A program made the position numbers and the translations under genes. A DNA stretch of 64,000 nt from Rhopalosiphum padi (lineage: Eukaryota; Arthropoda; Insecta; Hemiptera; Aphididae): NCBI RefSeq assembly GCF_020882245.1, contig NW_026870007.1, positions 62,001 through 126,000 of the forward strand, in the 5' to 3' direction. Below, piece by piece: positions 1 to 12,010 of this stretch. Numbering within the stretch: position 1 is the first letter of the stretch; each line of letters begins with the position of its first letter. The notes beneath the pieces were generated by a model. That model was not told where the DNA came from, made no database searches, and worked only from the letters and a program-made list of their open reading frames with translations.

Positions 1-2830
1 CAAAATAAATTGGAACCTTTGCTGCCAAAAATGGAACTATTGCTGCCAAAAAAAATGTAACTATTGCTGCCAAAAAAAAATGGATTTATTGCTGCCAAAA
101 AATGGAACCTTTGCTGCCCAAAATTGAACTATTGCTGCCAAAAAAAAAAAATGGAATTATTGCTGCCCAAAATGGAACCTTTGCTGCCCAAAAATTAATG
201 GAACAATTGCTGCCCAAAATGGAACCTTTGCTGCCCCCAAAAAAAATTGAATTATTGCTGCCCAAAATGGAACCTTTGCTGCCCAAAAAAAAAAATGGAA
301 CGATTGCTGCCAAAAATGGAACTATTGCTGCCAAAAAGTGGAACTATTGCTGCCCAAAAAAAAAAAAATGGAACTATTGCTGCCAAAAAAAAAAAAAAAA
401 AAATGGAACTATTGCTGCCCAAAATAAATTGGAACCTTTGCTGCCAAAAATGGAACTATTGCTGCCAAAAAAAAATGGATTTATTGCTGCCAAAAAATGG
501 AACCTTTGCTGCCCAAAATGGAACTATTGCTGCCCAAAAATAAATGGAACTATTGCTGCCAAAATATGGAACCTTTGCTGCCAAAAAAAAAAATTGGAAC
601 CTTTGCTGCCCAAAAAAAAAAAATGGAACCATTGCTGCCCAAAAAATAAATGGAACTATTGCTTCCCAAAATGGAACCTTTGCTGCCCAAAAAAAAAATG
701 GAACCTTTGCTGCCCAAAAAAAAAAAATGGAACTATTGCTGCCAAAAAAATGGAACCTTTGCTACCCCAAAAAAAAACATGGAACTATTGCTGCCAAAAA
801 ATGGAACCTTTGCTGCCAAAAAAAAAAATGGAACCTTTGCTGCCCAAAATGGAACCTTTGCTGCCCAAAAAAAAAATGGAACGATTGCTGCCAAAAATGG
901 AACTATTGCTGCCAAAAAAAAAAAAAAAAAAAATGGAACTATTGCTGCCAAAAAATTGAACTATTGCTGCCCAAAATGGAACCTTTGCTGCCCCCAAAAA
1001 AAATGGAACTATTGCTGCCCAAAATGGAACCTTTGCTGCCCAAAAAAAAAAAATGGAACCTTTGCTGCCCAAAATGGAACCTTTGCTGCCAAAAAAAAAA
1101 AATGGAACTATTGCTGCCAAAAAAAAAAAAAGTGGAACTATTGCTGCCCAAAATAAATTGGAACCTTTGCTGCCAAAAATGGAACTATTGCTGCCCAAAA
1201 AAAAAAATGGAACCTTTGCTGCCAAAAATGGAACTATTGCTGCCAAAAAAAAAAAAAAAAATGGAACCTTTGCTGCCCAAAATGGAACTATTGCTGCCCA
1301 AAAATAAATGGAACTATTGCTGCCAAAAATGGAACTATTGCTGCCCAAAAAAAAAAAATGGAACCTTTGCTGCCAAAAATGGAACTATTGCTGCCAAAAA
1401 AAAAAAAAAAATGGAACCTTTGCTGCCCAAAATGGAACCTTTGCTGCCCCAAAAAAAAAACATGGAACTATTGCTGCCAAAAAATGGAACCTTTGCTGCC
1501 AAAAAAAAAAAAATGGAACCTTTGCTGCCCAAAATGGAACCTTTGCTGCCCAAAAAATAAATGGAACCTTTGCTGCCCAAAATGGAACTATTGCTGCCAA
1601 AAAAAAAAAATGGAATTATTGCTGCCCAAAATGGAACCTTTGCTACCCCAAAAAAAACATGGAACTATTGCTGCCCAAAATGGAACCTTTGCTGCCCAAA
1701 AAAAAAAATGGAACGATTGCTGCCAAAAATGGAACTATTGCTGCCAAAAAAAAAAAAAAAAAAAAAAAAATGGAACTATTGCTGCCAAAAAGTGGAACTA
1801 TTGCTGCCCAAAAAAAAAAAATGGAACTATTGCTGCCCAAAATAAATTGGAACCTTTGCTGCCAAAAAATGGAACTATTGCTGCCAAAAAAAAATGGATT
1901 TATTGCTGCCAAAAAATGGAACCTTTGCTGCCCAAAATGGAACTATTGCTGCCCAAAAATAAATGGAACTATTGCTGCCAAAATATGGAACCTTTGCTGC
2001 CAAAAAAAAAAATTGGAACCTTTGCTGCCCAAAAAAAAAAATGGAACCATTGCTGCCCAAAAAATAAATGGAACTATTGCTTCCCAAAATGGAACCTTTG
2101 CTGCCCAAAAAAAAAATGGAACCTTTGCTGCCCAAAAAAAAAAAATGGAACTATTGCTGCCAAAAAAATGGAACCTTTGCTACCCCAAAAAAAAACATGG
2201 AACTATTGCTGCCAAAAAATGGAACCTTTGCTGCCAAAAAAAAAAAATGGAACCTTTGCTGCCCAAAATGGAACCTTTGCTGCCCAAAAAAAAAATGGAA
2301 CGATTGCTGCCAAAAATGGAACTATTGCTGCCAAAAAAAAAAAAAAAAAAAATGGAACTATTGCTGCCAAAAAATTGAACTATTGCTGCCCAAAATGGAA
2401 CCTTTGCTGCCCCCAAAAAAAATGGAACTATTGCTGCCTAAAATGGAACCTTTGCTGCCCAAAAAAAAAAAAATGGAACCTTTGCTGCCCAAAATGGAAC
2501 CTTTGCTGCCAAAAAAAAAAAATGGAACTATTGCTGCCAAAAAAAAAAAAAAAAAAGTGGAACTATTGCTGCCAAAAAAAAAAAAAAAGGAACTATTGCT
2601 GCCCAAAATAAATTGGAACCTTTGCTGCCAAAAATGGAACTATTGCTGCCAAAAAAAAATGGATTTATTGCTGCCCAAAAAAAAAATGGAACCTTTGCTG
2701 CCAAAAATGGAACTATTGCTGCCAAAAAAAAAAAAAAAAAAAAAATGGAACCTTTGCTGCCCAAAATGGAACCTTTGCTGCCCAAAAAAAAAAAATGGAA
2801 CGATTGCTGCCAAAAATGGAACTATTGCTG
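1..2830 (+). repeat. Higher-order block A, copy 1
   Basis: The order of core variants and linkers here recurs at 4171-7028. The offset is 4170 bp over about the first 1.2 kb. It becomes about 4195 after one extra unit enters the second copy near 5500, and then drifts by a few bases through A-tract length changes. Shared landmarks include the rare TGTAAC unit near 55, the GGAACAATTG unit at 199 and the TGGAATTATTG units. The block stops matching near 2830, where this copy continues into a GCTACC unit and the other into a long A-tract. Boundaries are read by eye and approximate. Confidence 0.85.
1875..2135 (+). repeat. 261-bp cassette, type copy
   Basis: A fixed order of units: a TGGATTTATTG unit, CCTT and CTAT units, an AAATATGG linker, a TTGGAACC unit, the CCAT unit, an AAATAAATGG linker into the GCTTCC unit, then a CCTT pair. 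Spans of exactly 261 bp with this order start at 1875, 6069, 7392, 9515, 10755, 11510, 12143, 14243, 15581, 16336, 17510, 19436, 20754, 22777, 23534 and 25573. A close relative starts near 29756. Constant length despite many A-tracts implies recent spread. Copies at 10755, 15581, 20754 and 22777 share a GCTGTCC change, which makes a subfamily. Confidence 0.85.
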
Positions 2831-4170
2831 CCAAAAAAATGGAACCTTTGCTACCCCAAAAAAAAACATGGAACTATTGCTGCCAAAAAATGGAACCTTT
2901 GCTGCCAAAAAACAAAAATGGAACCTTTGCTGCCCAAAATGGAACCTTTGCTGCCCAAAAAAAAAAATGGAACGATTGCTGCCAAAAATGGAACTATTGC
3001 TGCCAAAAAAAAAAAAAAAAAAAAATGGAACTATTGCTGCCAAAAAAAAAAAAAAAAATGGAACTATTGCTTTCCAAAATAAATTGGAACCTTTGCTGCC
3101 AAAAATGGAACTATTGCTGCCAAAAAAAAATGGATTTATTGCTGCCAAAAAATGGAACCTTTGCTGCCCAAAATGGAACTATTGCTGCCCAAAAATAAAT
3201 GGAACTATTGCTGCCAAAAAATGGAACCTTTGCTGCCAAAAAAAAAAATTGGAACCTTTGCTGCCCAAAAAAAAAAAATGGAACCATTGCTGCCCAAAAA
3301 ATAAATGGAACTATTGCTTCCCAAAATGGAACCTTTGCTGCCCAAAAAAAAAAATGGAACTATTGCTGCCAAAAATGGAACTATTGCTGCCCAAAATGGA
3401 ACCTTTGCTGCCCAAAAAAAAAAAATGGAACTATTGCTGCCAAAAATGGAACTATTGCTGCCAAAAAAAAAAATGGAACTATTGCTGCCCAAAATAAATT
3501 GGAACCTTTGCTGCCAAAAATGGAACTATTGCTGCCAAAAAAAATGTAACTATTGCTGCCAAAAAAAAATGGATTTATTGCTGCCAAAAAATGGAACCTT
3601 TGCTGCCCAAAATTGAACTATTGCTGCCAAAAAAAAAAAATGGAATTATTGCTGCCCAAAATGGAACCTTTGCTGCCCAAAAATTAATGGAACAATTGCT
3701 GCCCAAAATGGAACCTTTGCTGCCCCCAAAAAAAATTGAATTATTGCTGCCCAAAATGGAACCTTTGCTGCCCAAAAAAAAAAATGGAACGATTGCTGCC
3801 AAAAATGGAACTATTGCTGCCAAAAAAAAAAAAAAAAAAAAAATGGAACTATTGCTGCCAAAAAAAAAAAAAAAAAAAAAAATGGAACTATTGCTGCCAA
3901 AAAAAAAAAAAAAAATGGAACTATTGCTTTCCAAAATAAATTGGAACCTTTGCTGCCAAAAATGGAACTATTGCTGCCAAAAAAAAATGGATTTATTGCT
4001 GCCAAAAAATGGAACCTTTGCTGCCCAAAATGGAACTATTGCTGCCCAAAAATAAATGGAACTATTGCTGCCCAAAATGGAACCTTTGCTGCCCAAAAAA
4101 AAAAAATGGAACTATTGCTGCCAAAAATGGAACTATTGCTGCCAAAAAAAAAAATGGAACTATTGCTGCC
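2831..4170 (+). repeat. Linking segment between copies of block A
   Basis: Same 16-nt family, but the order of variants differs from the end of block A copy 2. It holds a third, partial occurrence of the beginning of block A at about 3490-3830: the TGTAAC unit near 3545 and the GGAACAATTG unit at 3688. The start of block A is therefore present three times in the first 4.5 kb. No other feature is seen. Confidence 0.75.
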
Positions 4171-7028
4171 CAAAATAAATTGGAACCTTTGCTGCCAAAA
4201 ATGGAACTATTGCTGCCAAAAAAAATGTAACTATTGCTGCCAAAAAAAAATGGATTTATTGCTGCCAAAAAATGGAACCTTTGCTGCCCAAAATTGAACT
4301 ATTGCTGCCAAAAAAAAAAAATGGAATTATTGCTGCCCAAATTGGAACCTTTGCTGCCCAAAAATTAATGGAACAATTGCTGCCCAAAATGGAACCTTTG
4401 CTGCCCCCAAAAAAAATTGAATTATTGCTGCCCAAAATGGAACCTTTGCTGCCCAAAAAAAAAAATGGAACGATTGCTGCCAAAAATGGAACTATTGCTG
4501 CCAAAAAGTGGAACTATTGCTGCCCAAAAAAAAAAAAATGGAACTATTGCTGCCAAAAAAAAAAAAAAAAAAATGGAACTATTGCTGCCCAAAATAAATT
4601 GGAACCTTTGCTGCCAAAAATGGAACTATTGCTGCCAAAAAAAAATGGATTTATTGCTGCCAAAAAATGGAACCTTTGCTGCCCAAAATGGAACTATTGC
4701 TGCCCAAAAATAAATGGAACTATTGCTGCCAAAATATGGAACCTTTGCTGCCAAAAAAAAAAATTGGAACCTTTGCTGCCCAAAAAAAAAAAATGGAACC
4801 ATTGCTGCCCAAAAAATAAATGGAACTATTGCTTCCCAAAATGGAACCTTTGCTGCCCAAAAAAAAAATGGAACCTTTGCTGCCCAAAAAAAAAAAATGG
4901 AACTATTGCTGCCAAAAAAATGGAACCTTTGCTACCCCAAAAAAAAACATGGAACTATTGCTGCCAAAAAATGGAACCTTTGCTGCCAAAAAAAAAAATG
5001 GAACCTTTGCTGCCCAAAATGGAACCTTTGCTGCCCAAAAAAAAAATGGAACGATTGCTGCCAAAAATGGAACTATTGCTGCCAAAAAAAAAAAAAAAAA
5101 AAAATGGAACTATTGCTGCCAAAAAATTGAACTATTGCTGCCCAAAATGGAACCTTTGCTGCCCCCAAAAAAAATGGAACTATTGCTGCCCAAAATGGAA
5201 CCTTTGCTGCCCAAAAAAAAAAAATGGAACCTTTGCTGCCCAAAATGGAACCTTTGCTGCCAAAAAAAAAAAATGGAACTATTGCTGCCAAAAAAAAAAA
5301 AGTGGAACTATTGCTGCCCAAAATAAATTGGAACCTTTGCTGCCAAAAATGGAACTATTGCTGCCCAAAAAAAAAAATGGAACCTTTGCTGCCAAAAATG
5401 GAACTATTGCTGCCAAAAAAAAAAAAAAAAAAATGGAACCTTTGCTGCCCAAAATGGAACTATTGCTGCCCAAAAATAAATGGAACTATTGCTGCCAAAA
5501 AATGGAACCTTTGCTGCCAAAAATGGAACTATTGCTGCCCAAAAAAAAAAAATGGAACCTTTGCTGCCAAAAATGGAACTATTGCTGCCAAAAAAAAAAA
5601 AAAAAATGGAACCTTTGCTGCCCAAAATGGAACCTTTGCTGCCCCAAAAAAAAAACATGGAACTATTGCTGCCAAAAAATGGAACCTTTGCTGCCAAAAA
5701 AAAAAAAATGGAACCTTTGCTGCCCAAAATGGAACCTTTGCTGCCCAAAAAATAAATGGAACCTTTGCTGCCCAAAATGGAACTATTGCTGCCAAAAAAA
5801 AAAAATGGAATTATTGCTGCCCAAAATGGAACCTTTGCTACCCCAAAAAAAACATGGAACTATTGCTGCCCAAAATGGAACCTTTGCTGCCCAAAAAAAA
5901 AAATGGAACGATTGCTGCCAAAAATGGAACTATTGCTGCCAAAAAAAAAAAAAAAAAAAAAAATGGAACTATTGCTGCCAAAAAGTGGAACTATTGCTGC
6001 CCAAAAAAAAAAAAATGGAACTATTGCTGCCCAAAATAAATTGGAACCTTTGCTGCCAAAAAATGGAACTATTGCTGCCAAAAAAAAATGGATTTATTGC
6101 TGCCAAAAAATGGAACCTTTGCTGCCCAAAATGGAACTATTGCTGCCCAAAAATAAATGGAACTATTGCTGCCAAAATATGGAACCTTTGCTGCCAAAAA
6201 AAAAAATTGGAACCTTTGCTGCCCAAAAAAAAAAATGGAACCATTGCTGCCCAAAAAATAAATGGAACTATTGCTTCCCAAAATGGAACCTTTGCTGCCC
6301 AAAAAAAAAATGGAACCTTTGCTGCCCAAAAAAAAAAAATGGAACTATTGCTGCCAAAAAAATGGAACCTTTGCTACCCCAAAAAAAAACATGGAACTAT
6401 TGCTGCCAAAAAATGGAACCTTTGCTGCCAAAAAAAAAAAATGGAACCTTTGCTGCCCAAAATGGAACCTTTGCTGCCCAAAAAAAAAATGGAACGATTG
6501 CTGCCAAAAATGGAACTATTGCTGCCAAAAAAAAAAAAAAAAAAAAAAAAATGGAACTATTGCTGCCAAAAAATTGAACTATTGCTGCCCAAAATGGAAC
6601 CTTTGCTGCCCCCAAAAAAAATGGAACTATTGCTGCCTAAAATGGAACCTTTGCTGCCCAAAAAAAAAAAATGGAACCTTTGCTGCCCAAAATGGAACCT
6701 TTGCTGCCAAAAAAAAAAAATGGAACTATTGCTGCCAAAAAAAAAAAAAAAAAAAGTGGAACTATTGCTGCCAAAAAAAAAAAAAAGGAACTATTGCTGC
6801 CCAAAATAAATTGGAACCTTTGCTGCCAAAAATGGAACTATTGCTGCCAAAAAAAAATGGATTTATTGCTGCCCAAAAAAAAAAATGGAACCTTTGCTGC
6901 CAAAAATGGAACTATTGCTGCCAAAAAAAAAAAAAAAAAAAAAATGGAACCTTTGCTGCCCAAAATGGAACCTTTGCTGCCCAAAAAAAAAAAATGGAAC
7001 GATTGCTGCCAAAAATGGAACTATTGCT
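4171..7028 (+). repeat. Higher-order block A, copy 2
   Basis: Repeats 1-2830 with the same variant order. Differences visible by eye are one substitution giving CAAATTGG for CAAAATGG near 4340, one additional CCTT-type unit near 5500, and several A-tract length changes. The GGAACAATTG marker is at 4369. Divergence from copy 1 begins near 7028. Confidence 0.85.
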
Positions 7029-7259
7029 GCCAAAAAAAAAAAAAAAAAAAAATGGAACTATTGCTGCCAAAAAGTGGAACTATTGCTGCCAAAAAAAAAA
7101 AAAATGGAACTATTGCTGCCAAAAAAAAAAAAAAAAAATGGAACTATTGCTGCCCAAAATAAATTGGAACCTTTGCTGCCAAAAAAAAATGGATTTATTG
7201 CTGCCAAAAAATGGAACCTTTGCTGCCCAAAATGGAACTATTGCTGCCCAAAAATAAAT
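7029..7259 (+). repeat. Transition between blocks A and B
   Basis: Ordinary units of the 16-nt array with long A-tracts and a GTGGAAC unit, not matched in order to the end of block A copy 1. Nothing else is visible. Confidence 0.7.
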
Positions 7260-10200
7260 GGAACTATTGCTGCCAAAATATGGAACCTTTGCTGCCAAAA
7301 AAAAAAAATTGGAACCTTTGCTGCCCAAAAAAAAAAAATGGAACTATTGCTGCCCAAAATAAATTGGAACCTTTGCTGCCAAAAAATGGAACTATTGCTG
7401 CCAAAAAAAAATGGATTTATTGCTGCCAAAAAATGGAACCTTTGCTGCCCAAAATGGAACTATTGCTGCCCAAAAATAAATGGAACTATTGCTGCCAAAA
7501 TATGGAACCTTTGCTGCCAAAAAAAAAAATTGGAACCTTTGCTGCCCAAAAAAAAAAATGGAACCATTGCTGCCCAAAAAATAAATGGAACTATTGCTTC
7601 CCAAAATGGAACCTTTGCTGCCCAAAAAAAAAATGGAACCTTTGCTGCCCAAAAAAAAAAAATGGAACTATTGCTGCCAAAAAAATGGAACCTTTGCTAC
7701 CCCAAAAAAAAACATGGAACTATTGCTGCCAAAAAATGGAACCTTTGCTGCCAAAAAAAAAAAAATGGAACCTTTGCTGCCCAAAATGGAACCTTTGCTG
7801 CCCAAAAAATAAATGGAACCTTTGCTGCCCAAAATGGAACTATTGCTGCCAAAAAAAAAAAATGGAATTATTGCTGCCCAAAATGGAACCTTTGCTACCC
7901 CAAAAAAAACATGGAACTATTGCTGCCCAAAATGGAACCTTTGCTGCCCAAAAAAAAAAATGGAACGATTGCTGCCAAAAATGGAACTATTGCTGCCAAA
8001 AAAAAAAAAAAAAAAAAAAAATGGAACTATTGCTGCCAAAAAGTGGAACTATTGCTGCCCAAAAAAAAAAAAATGGAACTATTGCTGCCCAAAATAAATT
8101 GGAACCTTTGCTGCCAAAAAATGGAACTATTGCTGCCAAAAAAAAATGGATTTATTGCTGCCAAAAAATGGAACCTTTGCTGCCCAAAATGGAACTATTG
8201 CTGCCCAAAAATAAATGGAACTATTGCTGCCAAAATATGGAACCTTTGCTGCCAAAAAAAAAAAATGGAACCATTGCTGCCCAAAAAATAAATGGAACTA
8301 TTGCTTCCCAAAATGGAACCTTTGCTGCCCAAAAAAAAAATGGAACCTTTGCTGCCCAAAAAAAAAAAATGGAACTATTGCTGCCAAAAAAATGGAACCT
8401 TTGCTACCCCAAAAAAAAACATGGAACTATTGCTGCCAAAAAATGGAACCTTTGCTGCCAAAAAAAAAAAAATGGAACCTTTGCTGCCCAAAATGGAACC
8501 TTTGCTGCCCAAAAAAAAATGGAACTATTGCTGCCAAAAAATTGAACTATTGCTGCCCAAAATGGAACCTTTGCTGCCCCCAAAAAAAATGGAACTATTG
8601 CTGCCTAAAATGGAACCTTTGCTGCCCAAAAAAAAAAAATGGAACCTTTGCTGCCCAAAATGGAACCTTTGCTGCCAAAAAAAAAAAATGGAACTATTGC
8701 TGCCAAAAAAAAAAAAAAAAAGTGGAACTATTGCTGCCAAAAAAAAAAAAAAGGAACTATTGCTGCCCAAAATAAATTGGAACCTTTGCTGCCAAAAATG
8801 GAACTATTGCTGCCAAAAAAAAATGGATTTATTGCTGCCCAAAAAAAAAATGGAACCTTTGCTGCCAAAAATGGAACTATTGCTGCCAAAAAAAAAAAAA
8901 AAAAAAAATGGAACCTTTGCTGCCCAAAATGGAACCTTTGCTGCCCAAAAAAAAAAAATGGAACGATTGCTGCCAAAAATGGAACTATTGCTGCCAAAAA
9001 AAAAAAAAAAAAAAAATGGAACTATTGCTGCCAAAAAGTGGAACTATTGCTGCCAAAAAAAAAAAAAATGGAACTATTGCTGCCAAAAAAAAAAAAAAAA
9101 AAATGGAACTATTGCTGCCCAAAATAAATTGGAACCTTTGCTGCCAAAAATGGAACTATTGCTGCCAAAAAAAAATGGATTTATTGCTGCCAAAAAATGG
9201 AACCTTTGCTGCCCAAAATGGAACTATTGCTGCCCAAAAATAAATGGAACTATTGCTGCCAAAATATGGAACCTTTGCTGCCAAAAAAAAAAATTGGAAC
9301 CTTTGCTGCCCAAAAAAAAAAAATGGAACCATTGCTGCCCAAAAAATAAATGGAACTATTGCTGCCAAAAATGGAACTATTGCTGCCAAAAAAAAAAAAA
9401 AAAAAAAAAATGGAACTATTGCTGCCAAAAAGTGGAACTATTGCTGCCCAAAAAAAAAAAATGGAACTATTGCTGCCCAAAATAAATTGGAACCTTTGCT
9501 GCCAAAAAATGGAACTATTGCTGCCAAAAAAAAATGGATTTATTGCTGCCAAAAAATGGAACCTTTGCTGCCCAAAATGGAACTATTGCTGCCCAAAAAT
9601 AAATGGAACTATTGCTGCCAAAATATGGAACCTTTGCTGCCAAAAAAAAAAATTGGAACCTTTGCTGCCCAAAAAAAAAAATGGAACCATTGCTGCCCAA
9701 AAAATAAATGGAACTATTGCTTCCCAAAATGGAACCTTTGCTGCCCAAAAAAAAAATGGAACCTTTGCTGCCCAAAAAAAAAACATGGAACTATTGCTGC
9801 CAAAAAATGGAACCTTTGCTGCCAAAAAAAAAAATGGAACCTTTGCTGCCCAAAATGGAACCTTTGCTGCCCAAAAAAAAAATGGAACCTTTGCTGCCAA
9901 AAATGGAACTATTGCTGCCAAAAAAAAATGGATTTATTGCTGCCCAAAAAAAAAATGGAACCTTTGCTGCCAAAAATGGAACCTTTGCTGCCAAAAAAAA
10001 AAAATGGAACTATTGCTGCCAAAAAAAAAAAAAAAAAAAGTGGAACTATTGCTGCCAAAAAAAAAAAAAAAAGGAACTATTGCTGCCCAAAATAAATTGG
10101 AACCTTTGCTGCCAAAAATGGAACTATTGCTGCCAAAAAAAAATGGATTTATTGCTGCCCAAAAAAAAAATGGAACCTTTGCTGCCAAAAATGGAACTAT

Positions 10201-11850
10201 TGCTGCCAAAAAAAAAAAAAAAAAAAAATGGAACCTTTGCTGCCCAAAATGGAACCTTTGCTGCCCAAAAAAAAAAAATGGAACGATTGCTGCCAAAAAT
10301 GGAACTATTGCTGCCAAAAAAAAAAAAAAAAAAAAAATGGAACTATTGCTGCCAAAAAGTGGAACTATTGCTGCCAAAAAAAAAAAAAATGGAACTATTG
10401 CTGCCAAAAAAAAATGGATTTATTGCTGCCAAAAAATGGAACCTTTGCTGCCCAAAATGGAACTATTGCTGCCCAAAAATAAATGGAACTATTGCTGCCA
10501 AAATATGAAACCTTTGCTGCCAAAAAAAAAAATTGGAACCTTTGCTGCCCAAAAAAAAAAAATGGAACCATTGCTGCCCAAAAAATAAATGGAACTATTG
10601 CTGCCAAAAATGGAACTATTGCTGCCAAAAAAAAAAAAAAAAAAAAAAAATGGAACTATTGCTGCCAAAAAGTGGAACTATTGCTGCCCAAAAAAAAAAA
10701 ATGGAACTATTGCTGCCCAAAATAAATTGGAACCTTTGCTGCCAAAAAATGGAACTATTGCTGCCAAAAAAAAATGGATTTATTGCTGCCAAAAAATGGA
10801 ACCTTTGCTGCCCAAAATGGAACTATTGCTGCCCAAAAATAAATGGAACTATTGCTGCCAAAATATGGAACCTTTGCTGCCAAAAAAAAAAATTGGAACC
10901 TTTGCTGCCCAAAAAAAAAAATGGAACCATTGCTGCCCAAAAAATAAATGGAACTATTGCTTCCCAAAATGGAACCTTTGCTGCCCAAAAAAAAAATGGA
11001 ACCTTTGCTGTCCAAAAAAAAAAAATGGAACTATTGCTGCCAAAAAAAATGGAACCTTTGCTACCCCAAAAAAAAACATGGAACTATTGCTGCCAAAAAA
11101 TGGAACCTTTGCTGCCAAAAAAAAAAATGGAACCTTTGCTGCCCAAAATGGAACCTTTGCTGCCCAAAAAAAAAATGGAACGATTGCTGCCAAAAATGGA
11201 ACTATTGCTGCCAAAAAAAAAAAAAAAAAAAAAAAATGGAACTATTGCTGCCAAAAAATTGAACTATTGCTGCCCAAAATGGAACCTTTGCTGCCCCCAA
11301 AAAAAATGGAACTATTGCTGCCTAAAATGGAACCTTTGCTGCCCAAAAAAAAAAAATGGAACCTTTGCTGCCCAAAATGGAACCTTTGCTGCCAAAAAAA
11401 AAAAATGGAACTATTGCTGCCAAAAAGTGGAACTATTGCTGCCCAAAAAAAAAAAATGGAACTATTGCTGCCCAAAATAAATTGGAACCTTTGCTGCCAA
11501 AAAATGGAACTATTGCTGCCAAAAAAAAATGGATTTATTGCTGCCAAAAAATGGAACCTTTGCTGCCCAAAATGGAACTATTGCTGCCCAAAAATAAATG
11601 GAACTATTGCTGCCAAAATATGGAACCTTTGCTGCCAAAAAAAAAAATTGGAACCTTTGCTGCCCAAAAAAAAAAATGGAACCATTGCTGCCCAAAAAAT
11701 AAATGGAACTATTGCTTCCCAAAATGGAACCTTTGCTGCCCAAAAAAAAAATGGAACCTTTGCTGCCCAAAAAAAAAAAATGGAACTATTGCTGCCAAAA
11801 AAATGGAACCTTTGCTACCCCAAAAAAAAACATGGAACTATTGCTGCCAA
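7260..11850 (+). repeat. Higher-order block B, copy 1
   Basis: The variant order recurs at 12011-16680. The offset moves in steps (about 4751, 4730, 4728, 4780, 4826), and each large step matches gain or loss of whole units. One CCTT unit of 21 bp present near 7780 is missing near 12520. A two-unit stretch with the GCTACC unit present near 14530 is missing near 9780. Four 261-bp cassettes (7392, 9515, 10755, 11510) lie inside. Edges are approximate. Confidence 0.8.
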
Positions 11851-12010
11851 AAAATGGAACCATTGCTGCCCAAAAAATAAATGGAACTATTGCTTCCCAA
11901 AATGGAACCTTTGCTGCCCAAAAAAAAAATGGAACCTTTGCTGCCCAAAAAAAAAAAATGGAACTATTGCTGCCAAAAAAATGGAACCTTTGCTACCCCA
12001 AAAAAAAACA
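11851..12010 (+). repeat. Short partial cassette between block B copies
   Basis: Repeats the AAATAAATGG / GCTTCC / CCTT / GCTACC unit series that also ends block B copy 1 (11703 onward), so a short local duplication of about 180 bp lies at the boundary. Same 16-nt family throughout. Confidence 0.65.
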
